Shown here one piece after another: positions 6,553 through 14,375 of a DNA stretch of 33,501 nt. Positions within the stretch are counted from its first letter, which is position 1. The number at the start of each line of letters is the position of its first letter. This DNA is from Verrucomicrobiota bacterium (GTDB lineage Bacteria; Verrucomicrobiota; Verrucomicrobiia; Limisphaerales; UBA9464), in contig VHCX01000037.1 of NCBI GenBank assembly GCA_016871615.1, forward strand, positions 1 through 33,501, given 5' to 3'. A program made the translations under genes and the position numbers. Below the pieces are notes generated by a model. It saw nothing but the letters and a program-made list of their open reading frames with translations. It had not been told where the DNA came from and did not search any database.

Positions 6553-8988
6553 TCAGAACCGGAAACGGACCTGACCGCTGATCCGGAACGGTTGCTCCGG
6601 ATAAATCACGTCGTTGCCGGCGAAGCTCGGGTCGATGGAGGTCCAGTTGCGCTCGTCGGTGATGTTGAAGAAGTTGATCTGAACATCCCACTTGGGCTGC
6701 CGGTAGAACACGAACGCGTTGATCACGTACTGCGTCGGGATGCGCAGGCTGCCCTCCTGGTTCTGCCACTGCTCGCCGGTGAGCTGGGGCCCGAGGCTCG
6801 CGCCGAGCCCGTTGTCGAGCTGGTAGGTGACGTAGGAGTTGAACATCACCTGCGGCACGCTGGCGGCCCGGTTCTTGCCAAACCCGCGGGCCGGGGTGTT
6901 GGGTCCCTTGCTGTTGTAGTTGGGTGCGCCGGCCCCGGTGCCCGAGACGCCATCGACCAGGAAACCGACCGGATAGCCATCGCGGTAGTTGTAGGTCTGC
7001 TGGTAGCCGAAGTCGTCCTGCTCGGCGTTCTGGAACGTGAAGTTGGCGCTCGCGTTGAAGTTGCGGTTGGGCTGGTAGAACGACTCCAGCTCCATGCCCA
7101 TGGTCTCGATGCCGATCGGATTGCCGACGAGCTGCGGCGCCTGGCGGGTCTGCTGAAAGACCGAGCCGCTGACGAACACCTGGTTCTCGAAGAGGCTGGC
7201 CTTGGTGCCAAACTCGACGAGTTCGCTCTCGGTGGAGAGGGACTTCTCGAGCGAGCCCTTGCTGTTGCCGGTGGCGTTCACCCCGCCGAAGTTGGCGCTG
7301 CCCTGGATGGCGTTGACCACGTTGTAGGTGGCGTAGCTCGAGAGGACCGGCGTCCACTTGTAGATGCCGCTGATGAACACCGAGGTGTTGAAGACATCGG
7401 TGGAAACCCGGTAGTTGGACCCGGCGGCCTTGCCGACGTACTCCGGGCTCTTGGCCTGCGCCCCGATGAGGTCGCCGCGGCCGCCGGCGATGATCGAGAA
7501 CTTCTCGTGGAGCTTCATGTCCCACTGCGTGAAGAAGCCGCTCTGGGCGATCTCCGAGTTCTGGTCACCCGCGCCGAACCCGTTGGAGCCGTAGCCGGGG
7601 GCCCCGGGGACCAGCAGCGAACTGCCGCCGTAGGTGGTCACCAGCGGGGTGGGCGGGAGACGGAAGGTGGACGGGTGCTGGGTGACATCGTAGAGGAAGA
7701 ACGGCTCGACGGAGAAGTCCTGGTAGGACACCAGCGACTGGTAGCGCAGGTCGACGCCGCTGATGGTCTTGATCGGAAGCTCGTAGCCGCCCAAGGACGG
7801 GGTGACCTCGTAGTGCAGCTCCGAGCGGTTGTTGGCCATCCAGTTCTCCGGCACCCATTCGGTGTAGCCGTAGCCCGAGGCCTTCCGCGACTCCATGGTC
7901 TCGCCATAGGTGCGGTTGACGACCTTGCCATTGTCGTTGAGCTGGTAGGTGGCGATGAGCTGGGAGCTGAACTTCTTGCCCGCCGCGCTGTCGAACGGGG
8001 CGTTGATGGTCTGCCAGGGGTAGACCTTGACGCGGGTCGCCTTGGCCGTGTCGAGCAGGGCGAAGTTGGCGTTCTGGCCGAAGCGCCCGATGGAGGTCAG
8101 GGCGTCGCCGAAACGGTTGTTCGGCAGCACCGGGCCGGCGATGTAGGTCCAGTCGTCGATCAGCTCCTGGGTGACGCGGTTGATGCCGATGACCTCGTTG
8201 AAGCGCGAAGTGTAGAACTGGGCGTTCCAGTCGACGGTGAGCTTGTCGTTCGGGCGCCAGGTCAGGGCCGTGAAGATGTCCTGCGTGTTGTCCTTGACGT
8301 TCTGGTAGTAGCCCTCGGCCTCGCGACCCAGGTAGCTCACGCGGAAGGCGAGCTTGTCGTTGATCGGCCCGCCGAAGTCGAGCACCCACTCCGGGTTGAA
8401 GTAGCTCTGGCCTCCCGGCACGAAGCTGCCCCAGCGGCTGATGACCTCGCCGTGGAAGCTGTCGAAGTGCGGCAGCTTGGTCACGAAGTTGACGTAGCCG
8501 CCGGGACCCTGCCCCTGCGGACCGTATACCGCCGAGCCCGGGCCCTTGACGATATCCATCGCCTCGACGCCGTTGAAGGAGGCGAGCATCGAGTTGCGGC
8601 TGTAGATGGTGCGCTGGCCGTTCTGGTAGATCTCGGAGAGGTCACCGCGGATCACCGGCACGTTGGCCAGGCCATAGCGCGAGGGGGTGTAGACGCCCGG
8701 GGAGTACTGGTTGAAGTCGGTGGCGCGCGAGATCGCGCGGGCCTCCATCTGGGCCTTGGTCACCAGCGACACGGATCGCGGCGTGTCGATGATGCTGCGG
8801 TCGTCGCCCATGACCGATTCCACCGGTCGGGCCGTCGGCAGCACGGTCTCCTCGAGGGACAGGCCCTCGACGACCACCTTGTCGAGGGTGTTGGTGGAGC
8901 CCGGGGACTGCGCCAAGGCCGGCGTGGAGGACAAGGCGAGGGCGGCCAGCGATCCGATGCGGACCGGGAGCCAGAGGGAGGCATTCAT
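6553..8988 (-). CDS. TonB-dependent outer-membrane receptor
   Basis: The 811-residue protein has a cleavable signal peptide (about residues 1-26, ending PALAQ). A plug domain follows with IDTPRSVSLVT, the RG...IYQNGQ segment and VKGPGSAVYGPQGQGPGGYVN, all typical of siderophore-type receptors. The rest is a long beta-barrel rich in alternating aromatic strands. The final strand FRISGQVRFRF ends in phenylalanine, as needed for BAM-dependent insertion. TonB-dependent receptors import iron chelates, vitamin B12, sugars, nucleobase-like or other bulky solutes using TonB energy. The siderophore-like plug alone does not identify the ligand. It is transcribed away from the deaminase/oxidase/ABC operon and has a sigma-54 promoter candidate at 9183-9197, followed by a leader of about 180 bases. 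Its place between the two arms suggests it supplies the periplasmic binding proteins with substrate. Confidence 0.92.
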   Translation of the reverse strand: MNASLWLPVRIGSLAALALSSTPALAQSPGSTNTLDKVVVEGLSLEETVLPTARPVESVMGDDRSIIDTPRSVSLVTKAQMEARAISRATDFNQYSPGVYTPSRYGLANVPVIRGDLSEIYQNGQRTIYSRNSMLASFNGVEAMDIVKGPGSAVYGPQGQGPGGYVNFVTKLPHFDSFHGEVISRWGSFVPGGQSYFNPEWVLDFGGPINDKLAFRVSYLGREAEGYYQNVKDNTQDIFTALTWRPNDKLTVDWNAQFYTSRFNEVIGINRVTQELIDDWTYIAGPVLPNNRFGDALTSIGRFGQNANFALLDTAKATRVKVYPWQTINAPFDSAAGKKFSSQLIATYQLNDNGKVVNRTYGETMESRKASGYGYTEWVPENWMANNRSELHYEVTPSLGGYELPIKTISGVDLRYQSLVSYQDFSVEPFFLYDVTQHPSTFRLPPTPLVTTYGGSSLLVPGAPGYGSNGFGAGDQNSEIAQSGFFTQWDMKLHEKFSIIAGGRGDLIGAQAKSPEYVGKAAGSNYRVSTDVFNTSVFISGIYKWTPVLSSYATYNVVNAIQGSANFGGVNATGNSKGSLEKSLSTESELVEFGTKASLFENQVFVSGSVFQQTRQAPQLVGNPIGIETMGMELESFYQPNRNFNASANFTFQNAEQDDFGYQQTYNYRDGYPVGFLVDGVSGTGAGAPNYNSKGPNTPARGFGKNRAASVPQVMFNSYVTYQLDNGLGASLGPQLTGEQWQNQEGSLRIPTQYVINAFVFYRQPKWDVQINFFNITDERNWTSIDPSFAGNDVIYPEQPFRISGQVRFRF

Positions 8989-9101
8989 GGAGGCGATGGG
9001 GTTGGGTTGAAACCGCGGGTCGGGAGGGTTGGATGCGTTTTCTTCGGGGACTTGGCCCGACCTAGGGGAAGCTTCGGTCGCTAGGCGACTCTGAAAATTC
9101 C

Positions 9102-9161
9102 GTCAGGCGGGTCGGGTCGGTCCGTGTTGTTGGGTCAGGCGGGGTTGTCGGGTCAGGCGGG
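9102..9161. repeat. Three copies of a 10-bp direct repeat in the receptor leader
   Basis: GTCAGGCGGG occurs at 9102-9111, 9134-9143 and 9152-9161. In the leftward transcript the last two form a 17-base unit CCCGCCTGACCCRACAA repeated twice. It could be a cluster of binding sites for a regulator or an RNA-level element. No function is known. Confidence 0.6.
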
Positions 9162-9182
9162 TTTCTGCCATAGGCTCCAGAC

Positions 9183-9197
9183 GCATAGGTTGTGCCA
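9183..9197 (-). promoter_or_regulatory. Sigma-54 (-24/-12) promoter candidate for the TonB-dependent receptor
   Basis: Read leftward, the sequence is TGGCAC, then AACCT, then ATGC. The GG (-25/-24) and GC (-13/-12) pairs have exactly the 12-base register required by sigma-54 (consensus TGGCACG-N4-TTGC). TGGCAC is a full match, while the -12 box has ATGC for TTGC and the base after TGGCAC is A for G. Transcription would begin near 9171, 183 bases ahead of the receptor ATG. A sigma-54 activator is encoded in the same locus (613-2049), which raises the likelihood. Confidence 0.55.
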
Positions 9198-9465
9198 TCC
9201 GTCCGGATCCAGCCCCTTACCACCTGCCAACCGGTCTCCCCCAAGGCCGTCCGAGGCTCGGTTCCAAGGTCATCCCACCTTCAAAACGGCGTCCCAAGCC
9301 CACCGGAAGGCCGTCCTGCCCCCGGAAAAGCGGCCTTGCCCACATGGTGTTCACCATTCTCATGAATCGATTTCAAACTTTGGATCGAACCCCCGCGAAA
9401 TTTCCCGATCCGCTTCTGTCGCGAATTGCCCAGCCTGTTCACAGGCGATCCCGGAAATCGGTCCG
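9198..9465. other. Divergent control region between the receptor and the deaminase operon
   Basis: The whole interval between the two divergent starts (8989-9569) has no convincing gene. This part contains a lower-GC stretch around 9350-9415, where the rightward promoter is most likely, and a 6-bp inverted repeat ATGGTG-TT-CACCAT at 9344-9357 that could be an operator. No -35/-10 pair was confidently recognised. Confidence 0.4.
9344..9357. promoter_or_regulatory. Perfect short palindrome, operator candidate
   Basis: ATGGTG and CACCAT are exact reverse complements separated by TT. The site lies in the AT-richer part of the divergent intergenic region, about 215 bases ahead of the deaminase start. 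This size and placement suit a dimeric repressor or activator, but no regulator is assigned. Confidence 0.35.
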
Positions 9466-9500
9466 GTGCCCGATGCCGACGCCCCGGGCACGGGCATCGG
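9466..9500 (+). promoter_or_regulatory. Two mutually exclusive hairpins ahead of the deaminase gene
   Basis: GTGCCC (9466-9471) can pair with GGGCAC (9486-9491). Alternatively CCGATGCC (9470-9477) can pair with GGCATCGG (9493-9500). The stems share bases 9470-9471 and interleave, so only one can form at a time, as in an attenuator or small-molecule-sensing leader. The sequence is GC-rich and chance pairing is possible. Confidence 0.3.
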
Positions 9501-9569
9501 CGGAAGGATTTCGACCAGCAGCACCCTGGCCGGTGGGCTGGAACACCGTGTGCTGGACAGGGCTGGACG

Positions 9570-10202
9570 ATGACCCGACGCGCCCCCAAACCTACCCCGT
9601 CCCGCCGACCGGCCGGACGACCTGAATCCGCGGGGACGAACCGGCCCGAATCCGAAGGGGACCACGACCTGGCGCGGATGCAGGCGCTGGCAGCCTTCAC
9701 CCGGGCACGGCTCGGCACGCCCTCGCAATCGCCCTTCGGCTCCGCCGTCGTCGAGACCGCGACCGGCCGGCTGGTGGTCCGACGCCTGAATGCGGTCCGG
9801 CAGGAGAACGACCCTTCCAGCCATGCCGAGGTCCGGACCATGCGGGCCGCCTGCAAGCGCCTCGGCCGTCCCTCGCTGGCGGGACACACCCTCTACACCA
9901 CCTGCGAGCCCTGCCCCATGTGCATGGCCATGGCCTTGTGGGCCGGCGTCGACCGCGTCGTCTTCGGTGCCACCATCGACGACGCCGCACGGCATTGCGC
10001 CCAGATCCATGTCCCATCGGTCGAACTGACCCGGCGCTCGGACATGGACTGCGTCGTCTCCGGGCCGGTCGCCCGGGCCGAGTGCGTCGCGCTCTTCGAG
10101 GAGCCCCGCATGGCCGCCGCCATGGCCCTTTGGAAAAAATCGCGCAGGAACCCGCCGGCCGGCACCCCCGGGCTCGCCCCCCGCAAGCCCAAGGGCCCCT
10201 GA
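9570..10202 (+). CDS. Nucleobase/nucleoside deaminase of the cytidine-deaminase fold (guanine deaminase or TadA-like)
   Basis: The 210-residue protein contains the complete zinc-deaminase motif: HAEV (H85, with catalytic E87) and CEPCPMC (zinc ligands C115 and C118). The spacing and PCPMC form fit the guanine-deaminase/TadA group rather than plain cytidine deaminases. The N-terminal 35 residues and the C-terminal 30 are basic, Pro-rich extensions. A GuaD-type enzyme would convert guanine to xanthine; a TadA-type enzyme would edit tRNA-Arg. Its position at the head of an operon with an oxidase, creatininase homologue and ABC importer favours a catabolic nucleobase role. The ATG at 9570 was chosen from several in-frame options; ATG 9678 or starts upstream to 9426 are possible. 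Confidence 0.85.
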   Translation: MTRRAPKPTPSRRPAGRPESAGTNRPESEGDHDLARMQALAAFTRARLGTPSQSPFGSAVVETATGRLVVRRLNAVRQENDPSSHAEVRTMRAACKRLGRPSLAGHTLYTTCEPCPMCMAMALWAGVDRVVFGATIDDAARHCAQIHVPSVELTRRSDMDCVVSGPVARAECVALFEEPRMAAAMALWKKSRRNPPAGTPGLAPRKPKGP

Positions 10203-10229
10203 GTCGACCGCCCACCGAACCCGCCACCG

Positions 10230-10292
10230 TTCGCCCCGTTCACCCCCTTCACCCCCTTCACCCCCTTCGCCCCCTTCGCCCCCTTCGACGCC
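10230..10292 (+). repeat. Seven-unit 9-bp tandem repeat in the deaminase-oxidase spacer
   Basis: Bases 10230-10292 read as seven consecutive 9-mers. Three are TTCACCCCC and two are TTCGCCCCC, flanked by TTCGCCCCG and TTCGACGCC. The array ends five bases before the ATG of the oxidase, so it occupies the ribosome-binding region. It is pyrimidine-rich on the coding strand and leaves no Shine-Dalgarno sequence. Such arrays change copy number by slippage. Confidence 0.9.
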
Positions 10293-10297
10293 TTCCC

Positions 10298-11677
10298 ATG
10301 ACCTCCGCCGACCTCCACGACCTCGCCCGCATCCTGCCGCCTGAGCGCATCGTCACCTCCTCCGATCAGCTCGAGTCCCTCAGCCGCGACTTCTACTGGT
10401 ATTCGCCCGTGCTCAAGCGCGACCTGTCCGACCGCCTGGCCGAGGCGGTGGTCCAGCCGACCACCCGGGCCGAGGTCGTCGCGCTGGCCTCCTTCGCCCA
10501 TGGACGCCGGATCCCGATCACCCTGCGGGGGGCGGGCACGGGCAACTACGGCCAGTGCATTCCGACCCACGGCGGTCTGGTGATGGACCTCGCGGCCCTC
10601 GACACCATCCACTCGATCAGCCCCGATGGCGTCGCCCACTGCGATCCGGCCGCCCGCCTCGGGGCCATCGAGCGGGTGGCGCGCCAGTCCGGATGGGAGC
10701 TGCGCTGCTATCCCAGCACCTACGTGAAGGCCACGGTCGCCGGATTCTGCGCCGGCGGGTCGGGCGGTATCGGGAGCATCCAGTGGGGGGCCCTGCGTGA
10801 GAACGGCACGGTGCACGCCCTGAGCGTGCTCTCGCTGGAGGCCGAGCCGCGCGAGGTGCGCCTGGAGGGACGCGACATCTTCCAAGTCCTGCACGCCTGG
10901 GGCACCAACGGGATCATCCTCGGCGTCGAACTTCGGCTGGCCCCGCGGACCGACTGGGGCCAGGTCGCCGTGGCCTTCGACGGGTTCGCCTCCGCCTACG
11001 ATTTCTGCGAGGCGATCTCGCGCAACGACTCCTTCCGCAAGCGCCTGGCGACCGTGTTCGAGTGGCCGCTGCCCAGCTCCTTCACGCCCCTGCAGAAGTG
11101 GGTCCCCCAGGGCAAGGCCCTCTGCTTCTTCGAGGTGGCCGACGACCAGCTCCAGCGGCTGGCCGACGCGGCCCGGAACGCGGGCGGCGACCCGTGCTTC
11201 ATCGCCCCGTTCACCGAACCTCGACGCGGCGCCCAGCTGAGCGACTACACGTGGAACCACACCACGCTCTGGGCCCTTCGGCAGGACCCCTCGCTGACCT
11301 ACCTGCAGTGCGGTTTCTCGCCTACCGAGGCCCGGAGCCAGTTCCGGGCCCTCAAGGGGCGCTACGGCGGGGATTTCCTGCTGCACATCGAGTTCGTCCG
11401 TTCCGGCGGCGTGATCACCCCTGGGGCGATCCCGGTGGTGCGCTACACCGACGACGCCCGCCTGCAGGAGATGATCGACTTCTGCGGGGGCATCGGGGTG
11501 TCGGTGGCCAACCCGCACGTGAACTTCCTCGAGGGGTCGGGACGCTGGCGGCCCGACGACGCCAAGCGCCTGGCCAAGGAACGCTATGACCCGCTCGGCC
11601 TGCTGAACCCGGGCAAGATGCGCGACTTCAAGGCCGCCAACGAATCGTCCGAACCGGCCCGTGCCATGGCCGCCTAG
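10298..11677 (+). CDS. FAD-linked oxidase/dehydrogenase (PCMH-type FAD-binding domain)
   Basis: The 459-residue protein follows the GlcD/vanillyl-alcohol-oxidase layout. A PCMH FAD-binding domain has the pyrophosphate loop ITLRGAGTGNYGQ (about residues 75-87). A second FAD-contact region, AGFCAGGSGGIGSIQWG, lies near residues 148-164. The C-terminus is the usual YDPLGLLNPGKM. Such flavoenzymes oxidise hydroxyl or amino carbons of small molecules. The first glycine-rich loop has no clear covalent-FAD histidine. No substrate can be named; the neighbours suggest a step in heterocycle breakdown. The ATG at 10298 starts immediately after the 9-bp repeat array. The stop codon at 11675 lies inside a possible GTG-initiated extension of the next gene, so the two are closely coupled. 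Confidence 0.85.
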   Translation: MTSADLHDLARILPPERIVTSSDQLESLSRDFYWYSPVLKRDLSDRLAEAVVQPTTRAEVVALASFAHGRRIPITLRGAGTGNYGQCIPTHGGLVMDLAALDTIHSISPDGVAHCDPAARLGAIERVARQSGWELRCYPSTYVKATVAGFCAGGSGGIGSIQWGALRENGTVHALSVLSLEAEPREVRLEGRDIFQVLHAWGTNGIILGVELRLAPRTDWGQVAVAFDGFASAYDFCEAISRNDSFRKRLATVFEWPLPSSFTPLQKWVPQGKALCFFEVADDQLQRLADAARNAGGDPCFIAPFTEPRRGAQLSDYTWNHTTLWALRQDPSLTYLQCGFSPTEARSQFRALKGRYGGDFLLHIEFVRSGGVITPGAIPVVRYTDDARLQEMIDFCGGIGVSVANPHVNFLEGSGRWRPDDAKRLAKERYDPLGLLNPGKMRDFKAANESSEPARAMAA

Positions 11678-11711
11678 GGACGCCCGGCGACAACCCCGGC
11701 CGCCCGGCCCG

Positions 11712-12551
11712 ATGCCCGGGCCACCCAACCACGACCCAACGCCCCAAGACACCCCACCGCCCTTGAAGACCTGGATCCCGCCGGAACGCTTCCTGCCGTA
11801 CCTCACCTGGACGGACGTCGACGCGCTGCCCCGCGACCGGACGCTCCTGGTGCTGCCCACGGCCGCCATCGAGCAGCACGGGCACCATCTGCCGCTGGCG
11901 ACGGACACCCTGCTCAACAACCTGCTGCTGGGCCACGCCCTGCGGAAGCTGCCGAAGGAGCTGCCGGTCTATGCGCTGGCGCCGGTCCACTACGGCAAGA
12001 GCAACGAGCATGTCGGCTACCCGGGCACGCTGAGCCTGCACCGCGACACCTTCATGGCGGTGTTGCGCGACCTGGGGCGGAGCCTCAAGGCGGCGGGCTT
12101 CCAGAGGCTGGTGTTCTTCAACAGCCACGGCGGCAACCACTCCCTGCTCGACGTGATGGCCCGCGACCTGCGCGACGAACTGGGCCTGCGGACCTTCTGC
12201 CTCTACGGCGGCGGCCCGGCCGAGGGACTGTCCCCTCAGGAGGCCGCCTACGGGTTCCATGCCGGCGAGGTGGAGACGGCGCTGCTCCTGGCCGCCACGC
12301 CGGAGCTGGTCCGCACCGACCGCTACACGACCAACTACATCGCCCGGGTCGGCGACCCGGGGCTGCTGCGGCCGGAATTCGCCAGCGCCACCTTCTCGTG
12401 GCTGACGCGTGACATCGCCCCGAGCGGGGTGATGGGCGATCCGACGCCGGCGACCGCCGAGAACGGGCACCGCTGGTGCGAGGCGATGAGCGACCGCATC
12501 GCCCGGGCGCTGGGGGAGATGCACGACTTCCGCGAGATCCTCGACCGCTGA
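11712..12551 (+). CDS. Creatininase-family metal-dependent amidohydrolase
   Basis: The 279-residue protein has the family's metal-ligand set in order: E54, H56 and D65 in the segment IEQHGHHLPLATD, H139 in NSHGGN, and E186 in HAGEVETA. The family includes creatininase, the archaeal formamidopyrimidine deformylase ArfB and the mycofactocin peptidase MftE. All of these hydrolyse C-N bonds with two divalent metals. The protein appears cytosolic. The ATG at 11712 was preferred over a GTG at 11661 that overlaps the oxidase gene, because the first 18 residues from 11661 are low-complexity Pro/Arg. In this operon a cyclic-amide or formamide hydrolase role is plausible, but the substrate is not determined. 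Confidence 0.88.
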   Translation: MPGPPNHDPTPQDTPPPLKTWIPPERFLPYLTWTDVDALPRDRTLLVLPTAAIEQHGHHLPLATDTLLNNLLLGHALRKLPKELPVYALAPVHYGKSNEHVGYPGTLSLHRDTFMAVLRDLGRSLKAAGFQRLVFFNSHGGNHSLLDVMARDLRDELGLRTFCLYGGGPAEGLSPQEAAYGFHAGEVETALLLAATPELVRTDRYTTNYIARVGDPGLLRPEFASATFSWLTRDIAPSGVMGDPTPATAENGHRWCEAMSDRIARALGEMHDFREILDR

Positions 12552-12644
12552 GCGCGCGCTCCCGTGGCCAGACGCCCGCCATCCCCCGCCCCGTCCCCCG
12601 GCCGTCCGCGCACGCGCCGGGCCTTGACCCCACGCCGCGTCGAC

Positions 12645-14375
12645 ATGGGCTCGGGCGTCACCGTCGAGCGCGATGTGCGCCTGCGCCTGCCCGACGGCAC
12701 GGTGCTGGTGTCCGACCACTACCACCCGCCCGGTCCGGGACCCTTCCCGACGCTGCTGGTGCGCCAGCCGTACGGCCGCGCGGTGGCGACCACCGTGGTC
12801 TACGCCCAGCCCGTCTGGTTCGCCGCCCACGGCTACCGCGTCGTCATCCAGGACGTCCGGGGGCGTGGCGACAGCACGGGCCGGTTCTATCCGTTCCGCC
12901 ACGAGGGACCCGATGGCGCGGCGACCATCGAATGGCTGGCGGGACTGCCCGGCTCCGACGGGCGGGTCGGGATGTATGGATTCAGCTACCAGGGGCTCAC
13001 TCAGCTCCTGGCGGCGGCGGAGCGGCCGGCGGCCTTGCGCTGCATCGCCCCGGCCCAGAGCGCCGGCGACCTGCATTCCGGCTGGTTCTACCACCAGGGC
13101 GCCTACCGGCTGGCCTCCGGCGTGGGATGGGCCCTCCAGATGCTGCGCGGCGACGCGCGGAAACGGCGCCTCCGCGCGGCCAGTCGGGCCCTCGAGGAGG
13201 CCGTCCCACAGCTGACGTCGCTGCTGGCCGCCGCACCCGTCTCGAGGATCGCCTGCCTCACGGCCCGCGGGTTGCCATCCTACCACCGCGACTGGACCCG
13301 GCGCCGGGAACCGGGCGGCTGGTGGGCCCGGCACGACGTGTCCACGCGCCTGGACCGCATCGACGTGCCCGCACTCCACCTCTGGGGCTGGTTCGACACC
13401 TACCTCGACGGCAGCGAGCAGCTCTACCAGGGACTTCGCCGGGCCTCGGGCGCCCGGCAGTTCCTCGTGGCGGGCCCCTGGACCCACATCCCCTGGGGCC
13501 GGCGGGCGGGCGACGTCGACCATGGCCCGGAGGCGGTGCTGGACACCGACGCCCTGCTGCTGCGCTGGTTCAACCACTGGCTCAAGGATTCGGGCGAGTT
13601 CGATGGCGAGCCGGCCGTCCGGTCCTTCGCCCTCGGGGAGAACCGCTGGCACCGGCTCAGAAGCTGGCCCGGGGAGCCGGGCGGCGGGAAGGACGGCCCA
13701 CCGGGCCACCATTGGTTCCTCGACTCCGACGGCCGCGCCAATTCGAACCGGGGCGACGGCCGGCTCTCCGAGGCCGCCCCGGACGGACCCAGGCCACGGG
13801 ACGGCTTCGTCCACGAGCCGGAGGTGCCGGTCGCCTCGCCGGGCCCGGGAGGGGCACCGGGTCCGTATCTGCAGGACCGACAGGACTCCATGAACAACGT
13901 GCTGGCCTACACCAGCCCGCCCCTGATCTCGGCCGTGCGCGTCGCCGGCCGGCCGAGGGTGCGCCTGCACGCCACGAGCCGGACCCCGTCGGCGGACCTC
14001 GTCGCCAAGCTGGTCCGGGTGCTGGCCGACGGCCGCTCCTACAACGTCTGCCTCGGCATCGCCCGGTCGACATGGCTCTTCGGACCCGGCGGCCTGGTGC
14101 CCGACCGCATCCAATGCTGGGAGTTCGACCTCGAACCCACCCACTGCGTGTTCGCCCCGGGGGAGCGCCTGAGGCTCGTCGTCACCGGCAGCGCCTTCCC
14201 GCTCTACGATCGCAACCCGGGCTCGACGGTGCCGCCGGCCGAGGCCGATTCCTGGGACTGGGTGCAGAACCAGCAGCAGGTCGTCCACGACGCGGAGCAT
14301 CCCTCCAGCCTCTGGCTGCCGCCGGAGCCCCCGCCGGCGACGGCGGCGGCGACCCTTCGAGGACCCAGGCCATGA
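12645..14375 (+). CDS. CocE/NonD-family serine hydrolase (X-Pro dipeptidyl-peptidase S15 type)
   Basis: The 576-residue protein has the alpha/beta-hydrolase and C-terminal jelly-roll arrangement of CocE and glutaryl-7-ACA acylase. Key motifs are VIQDVRGRGDSTG, the nucleophile S114 in GFSYQG, D251 in WGWFDTYLDG, and H281 in GPWTHIPWG. The jelly-roll follows from about residue 420. Members cleave esters or amides. There is no signal peptide with this start. A GTG at 12564 would add 27 Arg/Pro-rich residues and lie 12 bases after the preceding stop, so it is a real alternative. Its stop overlaps the ATPase start (ATGA, 14372-14375). The substrate is unknown; with the creatininase homologue it may open or deacylate the imported compound. 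Confidence 0.88.
   Translation: MGSGVTVERDVRLRLPDGTVLVSDHYHPPGPGPFPTLLVRQPYGRAVATTVVYAQPVWFAAHGYRVVIQDVRGRGDSTGRFYPFRHEGPDGAATIEWLAGLPGSDGRVGMYGFSYQGLTQLLAAAERPAALRCIAPAQSAGDLHSGWFYHQGAYRLASGVGWALQMLRGDARKRRLRAASRALEEAVPQLTSLLAAAPVSRIACLTARGLPSYHRDWTRRREPGGWWARHDVSTRLDRIDVPALHLWGWFDTYLDGSEQLYQGLRRASGARQFLVAGPWTHIPWGRRAGDVDHGPEAVLDTDALLLRWFNHWLKDSGEFDGEPAVRSFALGENRWHRLRSWPGEPGGGKDGPPGHHWFLDSDGRANSNRGDGRLSEAAPDGPRPRDGFVHEPEVPVASPGPGGAPGPYLQDRQDSMNNVLAYTSPPLISAVRVAGRPRVRLHATSRTPSADLVAKLVRVLADGRSYNVCLGIARSTWLFGPGGLVPDRIQCWEFDLEPTHCVFAPGERLRLVVTGSAFPLYDRNPGSTVPPAEADSWDWVQNQQQVVHDAEHPSSLWLPPEPPPATAAATLRGPRP

Noticed and set aside
6535-9084. An 849-codon plus-strand open frame opposite the TonB receptor
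   Set aside because: It mirrors the receptor gene. The receptor has a signal peptide, plug and barrel features, while the antisense frame has no family likeness.
8989-9569. Possible thiamine or purine riboswitch, suggested by the THI5-like binding proteins
   Set aside because: The conserved TPP-box strings (such as CTGAGA) and purine-aptamer cores were not found in this region.
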